A stretch of 64,000 nucleotides of DNA from Natrinema amylolyticum (GCF_020515625.1 NZ_JAIWPJ010000002.1:620001-684000), one strand, 5' to 3'. Shown: positions 43,669-52,202, counted from the stretch's first letter. Translations and numbers: made by a program. Notes: generated by a model from the letters alone, not told the origin.

Positions 43669-44451
43669 TCATCGGCCGGCCGTCGATCCCAGTCCCAGCC
43701 ACCGGTACGCCCATCGCTGGAGGAGAACGACGACGCCGTAGAGGACCAGTCCCTCGAGCAACAAGACGGCGAGCGCCGCGAGCATCACGTCCGGTCGGAC
43801 GTTCTCCGACCCCATCAACACCAGAAAGCCCAGTCCGTCGTCGGCGATCACCCACTCCGCGACGACGCTCCCGACGACTGCGAGGGTCACCGATTGCTTG
43901 AGCCCCGCGAACACGTCCGGGAGCGCGTACGGGAGATCGACGAAGACGATCCGCTCGAGCGTCCCGGCGTCGACGGAGCGCAGCAGTTCGCGGTGCGCCG
44001 TCGGCGCGCGGTCGAGTCCCGCCGCCGTGTTCAGGACCAGCGGGAAGAACGCGATGAGGGCGACGAAGACGACCGCAGTCGCCGTCCCCGTGCCGAGATA
44101 GATCAGTAGCAGGGGCGCGACGGCGATCGTCGGCACCACTCTGACGGCGACGAGATACGGGTACACCGCGGTGCGAACCCGCGGCAGGTACGCGACGAGC
44201 ACCGCCAGGAGGAAGCCGCCGACGATACCGGCGCTTCCGCCGCAGACCACCTTCTCGAGCGTGTACGCGGCGTTCCGAGCGTACAGCGTCGGGTTCCCCA
44301 GCAGCCGGGCGGCGACGGCAGTGGGCGGGGGCAACACGAACGAGGGCACGTCGCCGACGGCCGTCACGCCCCACCAGCACAGCGTTCCGACGACGAGGGC
44401 CAAGAGGGGATAGAACGCGTCACCCGCGAGGGTCCGAACGCTCGTCGTCAT
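43669..44451 (-). CDS. ABC transporter permease (SsuC/ThiX type), minus-strand half
   Basis: A 260-aa protein with about six helices and the coupling loop RSVDAGTLERIVFVDLPYAL followed by PDVFAGLKQSVTLAVVGSVV. It is homologous to, but distinct from, the plus-strand permease. Its start overlaps the ATPase stop by 4 bp, so the minus-strand genes form a tight regulator-ATPase-permease operon. Confidence 0.87.
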   Translation of the reverse strand: MTTSVRTLAGDAFYPLLALVVGTLCWWGVTAVGDVPSFVLPPPTAVAARLLGNPTLYARNAAYTLEKVVCGGSAGIVGGFLLAVLVAYLPRVRTAVYPYLVAVRVVPTIAVAPLLLIYLGTGTATAVVFVALIAFFPLVLNTAAGLDRAPTAHRELLRSVDAGTLERIVFVDLPYALPDVFAGLKQSVTLAVVGSVVAEWVIADDGLGFLVLMGSENVRPDVMLAALAVLLLEGLVLYGVVVLLQRWAYRWLGLGSTAGR

Positions 44452-45194
44452 CGGTCGTGCGCCTCGTGGAGGGTCCGCCGGACGGCCGCGACCTGCGTTT
44501 GAAACGATTGCGAGCCGAACACGTCCGCGTCGCGCGGGTCGGGTAACTCGACGTCGAAGCGCGCCTCGATCCGGCCCGGCTGGCCGCAGACGACGAGACA
44601 GCGGTCGGCGAGGAACACCGCTTCGGGCACGCTGTGGGTGACGAAGACGATCGTCTTCCGCTCGCGACGCCAGAGATCACGGATCTCGACGCCGAGTTCG
44701 TCGCGCGTGATTTCGTCGAGTTCCCCGAACGGTTCGTCCATCAGGAGGACGTCCGCACCGAGGTGCAGCGCTCGAGCGATGGCGACCCGCTGTTTCATCC
44801 CGCCGGAGAGCGCTTCGGGGCGCGCGTCTTCGAACCCCTCGAGCCCCATCGACCGCAGCAGTTCCCGTGCGTCCGCCTCGTTCGGCGCGTCTCCGGCCAG
44901 CTTCCGGAGGAACGTGACGTTCTCGAGCGCGCTCTTCCAGGGGAACAGCGCGTGCTGTTGGAAGACGAAGCCGACGTCGGCGGCCGCTTGCGCGACCGGC
45001 GGCGGTCGCCCGTCGATGCGAACGCGGCCGGTCGTCGGTTCCTGCAGTCCGCCGATCGTCCGCAACAGCGTCGTCTTCCCACAGCCCGACGGACCGACGA
45101 CCGTGACGAACTCGCCGTCCTCGATCCGGAGATCGACGTCCGCGAGCGCGGTGAAATCGTCGAACGCCACCGAGACGTTTTCGAGCTCGATCAC
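44448..45194 (-). CDS. ABC transporter ATP-binding protein
   Basis: A 248-aa nucleotide-binding domain with Walker A GPSGCGKTT, Q-loop FVFQQHALFPW, signature LSGGMKQRVAIARAL, Walker B VLLMDEPFGELD and switch His in FVTHSVPEA. It is of the nitrate/sulfonate/taurine (SsuB/TauB) group. It overlaps the upstream regulator by 4 bp and the downstream permease by 4 bp. It is the only ATPase for both permeases here. Confidence 0.94.
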   Translation of the reverse strand: MIELENVSVAFDDFTALADVDLRIEDGEFVTVVGPSGCGKTTLLRTIGGLQEPTTGRVRIDGRPPPVAQAAADVGFVFQQHALFPWKSALENVTFLRKLAGDAPNEADARELLRSMGLEGFEDARPEALSGGMKQRVAIARALHLGADVLLMDEPFGELDEITRDELGVEIRDLWRRERKTIVFVTHSVPEAVFLADRCLVVCGQPGRIEARFDVELPDPRDADVFGSQSFQTQVAAVRRTLHEAHDR

Positions 45195-46471
45195 GCGGTA
45201 TCACGGAGCAACGCTCCCTGCTCGAGGGCCGTCCGGAGGCGATCCCACATCTCCGGCCGGTGCCAGCCCCATCCCTGTTCGCGGACGGCGTCGCGCTCAC
45301 CGAACTCCGCCGCGGCCCGTTCGAAGGTCCGTCGGATCCGATCCGGCGGCTCGTCGCGCTCCGCCGCGATTCGCTCGGCCGCCGGTCCGGGATCGAGACG
45401 CGCCTCGGCCCAGCCGCCGGTCGTGCCCGCCAGAACGCCCCTGAGCGCCGACGACTGCGCCTCGAGCGTTCGTTCGTGAACGACGATCGTCGGCCCGTAG
45501 ATCGGAAAGTGATCGGTGAGCGCCATGACGTCGACGGTCAGCCCCTGGCGTTCCAACTCCAGTGGGTCCGCGAACGATCCGGTTACCACGTCGGCGTCAC
45601 CCTCTCGGAGTGCGGTTCGCTCTTCGCCGTTCGTGTCGACGATCCGGCTGTCGTCGGCGAACGTCGTCTGAGAGAGGAAGAGCTGCCCGAGCAGCCGCGT
45701 CTCGGAGTCGGGCGGCATACCGATCCGGCGGCCCTCGAGCTGCTCGACGCTCCGCAGCGGCTCGCCGAACACCTCGCGGACGGTGTAGAGGACGGTCATC
45801 GCCCGCTGGTAGCACACCGCGACCGGGACGACCGGCTCGTCCGCGGCCCGCGCGCGGACGACCGTCGCGGCACCGACGACAGCGAGATCCGCCGACCCCG
45901 ACGCGACGCGCTCGAGCGCGCGTCGCGACCCGTCACAGTGACTGAGCCGGACGTCTACGTCGAACGCGTCGTACCACGCCGCCGCGATCGCCGCGTGGAA
46001 CGGCAGGTGAAGGGCGTTCGACCGCCAACTCAGGGCGACCTCGAGCGGCGGGGACGGCGACGAGCCGGTACTTCGCGCTCGTTGCCCCGTCGACTCGGGT
46101 TCCCGGAGCGCGTCGGCGAGATCGAGCAACGCCTCGGCGTGTCCGTCGTACGTTTCCTCGAGCGTCCCTCGGATGTCGGCGGTCGGCAGCCACGCCGTTC
46201 GCGGCCGCCCGCCGTCGGAACCCGCCGGTCGAACGGTCGTCCGTTCGACCAGATCGCGGTCCTCGAGTCGCGTCACCGCCTCGTTGACCGTCGTTCGATC
46301 CACTCCCGTGCCGATCTGGAGATGGACGCTCGTCGTCGGATCGTCCTCGCGATCAGTCCGCAACAGCAGGTACGCGAGGAGTCGTGCCGGCGTCCGGCCG
46401 AGTCCGGCCGCGAGCCGACGGACGAGCGGGTCGTCCTCCTCGTCGAGTACCCAGAGGGACCGCGAGCGCAT
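45191..46471 (-). CDS. Fusion of a winged-helix DNA-binding domain with an ABC solute-binding-protein domain
   Basis: A 426-aa protein. Residues 1-100 form a winged helix: ARLLAYLLLRTDRED, TGVDRTTVNEAVTRLEDRDL (recognition helix) and a basic wing (VRPAGSDGGRPR). A Ser/Pro linker (about 125-142) leads to an NMT1/ThiY-like domain (143-425). That domain resembles the neighbouring lipoprotein (VALSWRSNALHLPFHAA; GWGWHRPEMWDRLRTALEQG). It has no signal peptide, so it should bind the imported ligand in the cytoplasm and control transcription. It is the first gene of the regulator-ATPase-permease operon. Confidence 0.85.
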   Translation of the reverse strand: MRSRSLWVLDEEDDPLVRRLAAGLGRTPARLLAYLLLRTDREDDPTTSVHLQIGTGVDRTTVNEAVTRLEDRDLVERTTVRPAGSDGGRPRTAWLPTADIRGTLEETYDGHAEALLDLADALREPESTGQRARSTGSSPSPPLEVALSWRSNALHLPFHAAIAAAWYDAFDVDVRLSHCDGSRRALERVASGSADLAVVGAATVVRARAADEPVVPVAVCYQRAMTVLYTVREVFGEPLRSVEQLEGRRIGMPPDSETRLLGQLFLSQTTFADDSRIVDTNGEERTALREGDADVVTGSFADPLELERQGLTVDVMALTDHFPIYGPTIVVHERTLEAQSSALRGVLAGTTGGWAEARLDPGPAAERIAAERDEPPDRIRRTFERAAAEFGERDAVREQGWGWHRPEMWDRLRTALEQGALLRDTA

Positions 46472-46660
46472 TGTGTGTCGTGTTACCTATCGACGCCATT
46501 GGTCATAAGGGTACCACTACGGTCGGGTAGTCGGTTTAAAACGGACGACGGACCTGAGTATCGGGTCCGCGAGACGGACTGCACTATGCGAACGTTACAT
46601 TCTCCTACTTCTGATCGATAGTGGGTAGACATTCATTTATACTTTACCCAATTACATTTA

Positions 46661-46703
46661 GATATTACGTATATCCCCGGATATCATTGATAAGCATTAT
46701 CAA
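46661..46703 (+). promoter_or_regulatory. AT-rich promoter with inverted repeats for the quinoprotein operon
   Basis: A perfect dyad TTGATAAGCATTATCAA (46687-46703) contains the probable TATA (ATTATC, 27 nt before the ATG at 46722), so a bound regulator would block or shape initiation. A second dyad GATAT-N5-ATATC lies at 46661-46675 and TGGGTA/TACCCA at 46622-46650. The whole 46630-46705 stretch is markedly AT-rich. No other gene is seen in the 250-bp divergent gap. Confidence 0.6.
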
Positions 46704-46721
46704 ATGCGATAGTGGCGTACT

Positions 46722-47639
46722 ATGCGTGGTGTCAACATGGATCAAACACTCACCATATCGAACACGACGGTCGCGGACCACCGCGATCTGGCGACAACGC
46801 TCGGCGTCGATGCGCCGGACGGCGGGGAGGTAACGTGGGAGCTACTCGCAGGCCAGATCGAACCGCGGACCGAATCGAGATTCGCCTCGAGGGGCGAAGC
46901 GATTCGGACCGATCTGGCCGGACAGCTCGATCACGACTTGCTCGAGCGGGAACGCGAGAACGTCGCGGCCGAAATCGGTCGCTTGCCGACCGTTCGCGAT
47001 GCCGGCGTCCCCGACGGGGAAACGGGACCGTATACAGCGGCTGCAGCGCCGGGCTGGCGGCTCTATAACCACTTACTCGAGGTCGGGTTCTTCGAGAGTC
47101 TCGACGAGAACCTGCCGCGGTTCACGGCGGACCACATCGAGACGACGACGCGCGAACTGGTTTTGGCGGATCCGCTGTCGTCGGCGCTCGATGACGTCGG
47201 TTTCGAGGAATCGGAGAAGACGTCGTTACTGATCGACGTCGCGAACAACGACGAGCGACTCGCTCGATGGGTTCCGTCGAATCAGATCCCCGATGGCGTC
47301 GAGTTCGACACGGCGAACGTCCCGCCGCTCCACCAGCGCGCGATGGGCGGGGCACTGCTGTGGATTCAGGGACTCGATAGGCACCTCTGGCAAAACGAAG
47401 TGATGATCACCGACGAGATCCTCGACGACGCGGTCAGGTACGTCAAGGCGATGCTGGGCGGTCTCTTCGTCTCGGCGACCGCCGCCTGCGATCTCGCCGG
47501 CGACGGACAGCTGACGGACGAACAACTGACAGCGGCGCTCACTGCGGGCTCGGCCGTCCAGATCGTCAGCCAGGAGGAACTGCTCCACTCCGTGTTCTAC
47601 ATTACTGACGAGATGCGCGCGCCGAGCGAACTGAGGTGA
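46722..47639 (+). CDS. Unrecognised helical protein, first gene of the quinoprotein operon
   Basis: A 305-aa soluble acidic protein, no signal peptide, predicted mostly helical. A C-terminal half rich in helices (ILDDAVRYVKAMLGGLFVSA; QIVSQEELLHSVFYITDEMR) contains DLAGDGQLTDEQ (257-268), which faintly resembles an EF-hand loop. It ends 6 bp before the quinoprotein gene and so is almost surely co-expressed. It may be a maturation or assembly partner, or an accessory subunit. An alternative start is the Met at residue 6 (46737). I do not recognise a family. Confidence 0.8.
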   Translation: MRGVNMDQTLTISNTTVADHRDLATTLGVDAPDGGEVTWELLAGQIEPRTESRFASRGEAIRTDLAGQLDHDLLERERENVAAEIGRLPTVRDAGVPDGETGPYTAAAAPGWRLYNHLLEVGFFESLDENLPRFTADHIETTTRELVLADPLSSALDDVGFEESEKTSLLIDVANNDERLARWVPSNQIPDGVEFDTANVPPLHQRAMGGALLWIQGLDRHLWQNEVMITDEILDDAVRYVKAMLGGLFVSATAACDLAGDGQLTDEQLTAALTAGSAVQIVSQEELLHSVFYITDEMRAPSELR

Positions 47640-47645
47640 TCACGC

Positions 47646-49355
47646 ATGGCACTACGCAACGACAAGGCCGTTCAGGCCGCACGAGACATCGAACTCAGAG
47701 AGATCGAAGACGGCTATACGCTAGTCGGCGGGCCAGAGGAATCGATCACCGAACAGCACGACACCGACCGGATTCCGGAAGGCGATGTCGACCAGGAGAT
47801 GCTGAGCAACACTGGGGACGATCCCGAGTCGTGGCTCATGTACGGCGGGAACTACGAACAACACCGGGCCACGACCGCCGACGTCATCACCCCCGAGAAC
47901 GTCTCCGACCTCGATCTCGAGTACGAGATGTCGGTCGGGACGGGCTCGAGCATGGAGGGGACGCCGATCGTGATTCCGGGCGACCCGCCGGTCATGTACC
48001 AGACGAACGGACCGAACCACATGAAGGCGATCGACCCCCGCGAGGGGGAGGTCCTCTGGAGCTACACCTATGCGGTCCCGATGGGGGTCGAACTGTGTTG
48101 CGACGACAACAATCGCGGGGCCGCCGTCTACGGTGACAAGGTGTATATGACGACGCTCGACTCGGGCGTCGTCGCGCTGGACCGGTACACCGGCGAGGAG
48201 GTCTGGTACACGAGCACGGCCGACCACGAGGTCGGCTACTCGGCGACGTGGGCACCGGTAATCCGGGACGGCACGATATATACGGGCAGCGCCGGCGGCG
48301 AGTACGGCGTCCTCGGATTCGTCACCGCGCTCGACGCGGAGAGCGGCGAGATGCAGTGGAAAACTGATACGCTCCCGGAAGACGAGTGGGTCGGTGCGAG
48401 TCGCGAGCACGGCTGTGGCACGACCTGGATGACACCCACGATCGACGAGGAGCGGGAAGTCCTCTACACGGCGGTCGCGAACCCCGGACCGGACTTCGAC
48501 GGGACGGTGCGGCCGGGGCCGAACTTCCCGACCTGCGGTACGATCTCGCTCGACCTCGAGAGCGGCGAGTTCCAGTGGGGCTTCCAGAGCAGTCCCCACG
48601 ATGTCTGGGACTACGACGCGGTCGCGCCGCGTGTGCTGCTGCGCGACGTAGACGTCGACGACGGGCCGTCGGAGATGGTCGTCGGCTCCGACAAGACCGG
48701 CTGGGTCTACATGATGGACGCCGAGTCCGGCCAACTCCACGAGCGCAGCGAGGAAATCTGCCAGCACATCAATATGTGGGAGATGATCCCCCACATCAGC
48801 GCCGACGAGCGGATCCCGTTCGTTCCCGGTGCGCCGGGTGGCAACGACTGGCAGCCGCCGTCGTACAATCCCGAGACCGGGTACGTCTACGTCGTCCACC
48901 AGAACTTCCCGCAGGACCTCTACTGGCGGTACGAGGAGTACAGCGAGGGCAACCCCTACTGGGGCGGCGGGCTGGACGATCCGGCCTCGGAGATGCCCGA
49001 CGAGTGGAACGAGAACATCACCGCCTTCGCCGCCGTCGATCCCGCGACGGGCGAGCGCGTCTGGCGCGAGTGGATCGAGAGCGAGGACGAGTTCTACATG
49101 TGGGGCGGCTCGATGTCGACGGCGACCGGACTGGTCTTCAACGGGACCCAGAACGGGAACCTCGTCGCGTACGACGGCGAGAGCGGCGAGCGCCTCTGGG
49201 AGTACGAGTTCGACGTCCCGATCAGCGCCTCGCCGATGAGCTGGTACGACCCTGGCGAGGAGAAGCAGTACGTCGCCGTGCAGGTCGGCGGCAGCGGCTG
49301 GCTCCGACAGGGAACCCGCGGCGACACGCTCGCCGTGTTCTCGATGGAAGCCTGA
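47646..49355 (+). CDS. PQQ-type alcohol dehydrogenase (quinoprotein) with lanthanide-type active site
   Basis: A 569-aa eight-bladed propeller quinoprotein. It has the vicinal disulfide pair C151-C152 in VELCCDDNNRG, metal ligands E219 (GGEYGVLG) and N279 (VANPGP), catalytic Asp D322 in HDVWDYDAV, and Lys350 (GSDKTGW). The residue two after the catalytic Asp is D324, the position that distinguishes rare-earth-dependent enzymes (XoxF, PedH) from calcium enzymes, which have Ala or Ser. No Tat or Sec signal is visible at the N-terminus, unusual for this exported family. The cupredoxin gene 24 bp downstream is the likely electron acceptor. Confidence 0.87.
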   Translation: MALRNDKAVQAARDIELREIEDGYTLVGGPEESITEQHDTDRIPEGDVDQEMLSNTGDDPESWLMYGGNYEQHRATTADVITPENVSDLDLEYEMSVGTGSSMEGTPIVIPGDPPVMYQTNGPNHMKAIDPREGEVLWSYTYAVPMGVELCCDDNNRGAAVYGDKVYMTTLDSGVVALDRYTGEEVWYTSTADHEVGYSATWAPVIRDGTIYTGSAGGEYGVLGFVTALDAESGEMQWKTDTLPEDEWVGASREHGCGTTWMTPTIDEEREVLYTAVANPGPDFDGTVRPGPNFPTCGTISLDLESGEFQWGFQSSPHDVWDYDAVAPRVLLRDVDVDDGPSEMVVGSDKTGWVYMMDAESGQLHERSEEICQHINMWEMIPHISADERIPFVPGAPGGNDWQPPSYNPETGYVYVVHQNFPQDLYWRYEEYSEGNPYWGGGLDDPASEMPDEWNENITAFAAVDPATGERVWREWIESEDEFYMWGGSMSTATGLVFNGTQNGNLVAYDGESGERLWEYEFDVPISASPMSWYDPGEEKQYVAVQVGGSGWLRQGTRGDTLAVFSMEA

Positions 49356-49379
49356 ACCAACCACAGCACCAATCCAACC

Positions 49380-50885
49380 ATGTCCAACGAACACGACTCA
49401 TCCGACGACGTTTCCCGTCGCGGCGTGCTGAAGGGAACAGCGGCGCTCACGAGCATAGCCGCGATCTCCGGCGAGGCGGGCGCCTATCGCGACGCGTTCG
49501 ACTTCCCGATGCCCGTCTCCCAGAACGACGAGGCGGCCAGAACGCTCACGCTAACCGGTATCGTCGGCGGCTGGCTCGGTATCGCACCGCACGAAATCGA
49601 CGGCAAGTCCAACCCGCCGCTGCAGCTGGTCGAAGGCGAAATGCACGAGGTAGTCTGGATCAACGGGGACGGCTCGACCCACAACTTCAACATCACCGCC
49701 GGCAACTCCCTCGACGACGACGTCGAGGTGCTCGAGGCCACGGAGACAGTGACCGAACAGGGCGAGTTCACTACCCTCCAGTTTACCGCCACCGAGGAGA
49801 TGCAGGAGTACTTCTGCATGCCTCACCCGGCCCAGATGCGCGGTCCGATCGAACTGATCGACCCCGGCGACGTCAGGGAACTCGTCGTGCACGTCGAAGA
49901 CGAGAACGGTGAACCGCTCGGCGCCGAGGTCTACCTCGACGACATGCACTCGTACTCGAATCTCGCCGGCCGGCCGGATCCGTTCGCGGAGGAGGGACAG
50001 AGTCAAGAGTCGGAATCGCAGGAACCGGGTAACGCCACCGACGGCAACGCCACCGACGGTAACGCAACTGACGGCAACGCAAGCGACGGCGATGTTGAAG
50101 GCCAACAGACGCAGCCGCCCGCGATCGCCCGCTTCGATCTGCTCGAGGACGGCGAGTACGACCTCGAAGTCTGGACGTACGGCTACGAGCGGGTCACCGA
50201 CACGGTCGAGATCGACGGCGAGGACCGGGAGCTCACTGTCACGCTGTCCCCCGTCGAACCGGGCGACCCGGCCGAGACCTTCTCGATGCGCCTCGAGGAT
50301 GGCCAGTGGGTCGGACAGGAGCCCGACGCGATCGCCGACGAGACGAATCCGACCCTCGAACTCGAAGCGGACGAATCCTACGCGATCGAGTGGGAGAACG
50401 CGATCGGGCGCCTCCAGCCCGAGGGAGAGAACCGAGTCTACGAACCACTGCCCGGTCACAACCTCGCGATCGCCAGTAGCGGCGACACCAACGAGTGGAA
50501 CACGTACGTCCGCTCGGACTTCCTCAGCGAGGAGGGCGAAACCCAGACCGTCGAGTTCGTCGCGAACGAGCGGATGGGCGTCTACTTGGACCAGTCGCAA
50601 CTCGATGCAGTCGGGGAGATCGCCATCGGCGGCGCGGCCGACGGCGATGCGGCCCCCGTTGGCGACGAGACGAGCGATATGGGCGGCAACGAGACGGCCG
50701 AGATGGACGGCAACGAAACGGCTGACGTGGCGGGGAACGAGACGGCCGAGACGGAGGGCAACGAGACGTTCGAAGCGGCCGGGAACGAGACGGAGGGCAA
50801 CGAGACGTTCGAGACGACCGACAACGAGACGGACGGCAACGAGACGCTCGAGGCCCCCGGCAACGAGACGGGCGACGACGACTGA
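49380..50885 (+). CDS. Tat-exported cupredoxin with N-glycosylation-rich tail
   Basis: A 501-aa exported protein. The twin-arginine signal is SRRGVLKGTAALTSIAAISG. The type-1 copper site is H101 (GSTHNFNI), C146, H149 and M153 (FCMPHPAQMRG). A linker with four NA[TS] sequons (218-235) is followed by a beta-rich module resembling carboxypeptidase-regulatory or cupredoxin-like folds without copper ligands (about 245-415). The last 65 residues hold nine NET sequons (437-497). It probably carries electrons from the quinoprotein at the cell surface. Confidence 0.88.
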   Translation: MSNEHDSSDDVSRRGVLKGTAALTSIAAISGEAGAYRDAFDFPMPVSQNDEAARTLTLTGIVGGWLGIAPHEIDGKSNPPLQLVEGEMHEVVWINGDGSTHNFNITAGNSLDDDVEVLEATETVTEQGEFTTLQFTATEEMQEYFCMPHPAQMRGPIELIDPGDVRELVVHVEDENGEPLGAEVYLDDMHSYSNLAGRPDPFAEEGQSQESESQEPGNATDGNATDGNATDGNASDGDVEGQQTQPPAIARFDLLEDGEYDLEVWTYGYERVTDTVEIDGEDRELTVTLSPVEPGDPAETFSMRLEDGQWVGQEPDAIADETNPTLELEADESYAIEWENAIGRLQPEGENRVYEPLPGHNLAIASSGDTNEWNTYVRSDFLSEEGETQTVEFVANERMGVYLDQSQLDAVGEIAIGGAADGDAAPVGDETSDMGGNETAEMDGNETADVAGNETAETEGNETFEAAGNETEGNETFETTDNETDGNETLEAPGNETGDDD

Positions 50886-50978
50886 CGCCGATCCGCCGTC
50901 CGACGCCGTTCCGTTTTTTCGGCGTGACTCCGGTGCGCACAGCGCGTCCGCTGATTCGCGAGCGGAAGCCGGACTCCG

Positions 50979-52109
50979 TTACACGTAATTCGCGATCCAG
51001 TACCCGACGTACAGCACGATCAGCGCCGCGCCGCCTGCGCGCGTCACGCGACCGCGAGCGAGCATTCCGGCGACGACGAGCAGGCACGCGGCGAGAAACG
51101 GCCAGTGGACCGTCATCACCGCACCCGCGGTATCGACGGGGCGCAGCAGCGCGATGAGGCCGACGTTGGCCGTCACGTAGAACACCGTGCTCCCGACGAC
51201 GTTCCCCACGGCGAGGTGTGCCCGGCCCCGTCGGACCGGTTCGACGGTGAGCGCCAGTTCCTCGATCGAAGCGATGAACGAGAGCACCGTCGCGCCGAAC
51301 GCGAGCCCCGAGATGCCCAGCGTCACGAAGATCCCCTCAGCGCTCACCACGGTGAGACCGGAGCCGACCGTCATGCCGACGATCGCGAGGACGGCGACGG
51401 CGAGGCTGAACCGGCCGCTCTTCCCCTCGAGATCGGGGACGAACTCGTCGAGGTCCAGATCGAAATCGACGTCGCGGTCGGGATGCGCGCGGCGGTCGGC
51501 GGCGCGTTCGGGGCCGGGTGCGGGCGCTCGATCGCCGCCGTTGGGTTCCGCGTCCGCATCCGCGTTTGCCACCGATCTCACCGCTCCGTCCGTCTTCCCA
51601 TCCGCCTCGAGATCGACGACCTCCTCGACCTCGCCCGAGAGCAGGAACGTCGTCTCCGACCGTCGCTCGTGCCAGAAGATGCCGGCGAGCAGCGGGACGA
51701 ACAGAACCGTCAGGATCGCGCCGTCCGTCCAGTCGAGCGTTCCGTCGATCGAGAGCGCGAACGCCGGGAGGGGGACGAGGACGAGTAGCAAGAGGTAGAT
51801 TCGAGGGACGGCCATCCGAAACGGGACGGCCAGTCCCGCGACGCCGACGGCGACCGCGAGGACGAACAGCGACTCGCCGAACACCGTCCCGAGCGCGAGG
51901 GTCGGGAGGTCGACGAACGCCGCCGTGACGCCGAGGATCGCGTTCTCGAGGTCGATCCCGGCGAGGACGACTGCGAGGAAAAACCCCGAGATACCGAGCG
52001 AGACGGCGCTCCGGGCGACGGCCTCGATGAAGATCTCGACGCACCAAATGACGAGCACGACGCCCGTCAGGAACAGGGCGGCGAGACCGACGAGTTCCAC
52101 GGCGCTCAT
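50979..52109 (-). CDS. Sodium/calcium exchanger-family membrane protein (I)
   Basis: A 376-aa CaCA-superfamily antiporter with two sets of about five helices. The alpha-repeats are around GIDLENAILGVTAAFVDLPT and TVLSFIASIEELALTVEPVR followed by NVVGSTVFYVTANVG. A large acidic cytoplasmic loop (about 155-225) separates them. It exchanges cations such as Ca2+ for Na+ or H+; the ion is not determinable. A second homologue is encoded 93 bp upstream on the same strand, so the pair is likely co-regulated. The last gene of that unit. Confidence 0.85.
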   Translation of the reverse strand: MSAVELVGLAALFLTGVVLVIWCVEIFIEAVARSAVSLGISGFFLAVVLAGIDLENAILGVTAAFVDLPTLALGTVFGESLFVLAVAVGVAGLAVPFRMAVPRIYLLLLVLVPLPAFALSIDGTLDWTDGAILTVLFVPLLAGIFWHERRSETTFLLSGEVEEVVDLEADGKTDGAVRSVANADADAEPNGGDRAPAPGPERAADRRAHPDRDVDFDLDLDEFVPDLEGKSGRFSLAVAVLAIVGMTVGSGLTVVSAEGIFVTLGISGLAFGATVLSFIASIEELALTVEPVRRGRAHLAVGNVVGSTVFYVTANVGLIALLRPVDTAGAVMTVHWPFLAACLLVVAGMLARGRVTRAGGAALIVLYVGYWIANYV

Positions 52110-52202
52110 ACGGTGGCCGAACGGTGCCAGCGAACTTAATCCCCGAAGCCGCGTTCGGCGCTGTGAGACGACCGCCTCGCAACGGTCGTCGGCGACCCGA
52201 AC

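Noticed and set aside
47414-47639. EF-hand in the 305-aa protein as evidence for a lanmodulin-like metal protein
   Set aside because: Only one degenerate loop is present, it lacks the final Glu and position-3 Asp, and no second hand follows. It is kept only as a remark.
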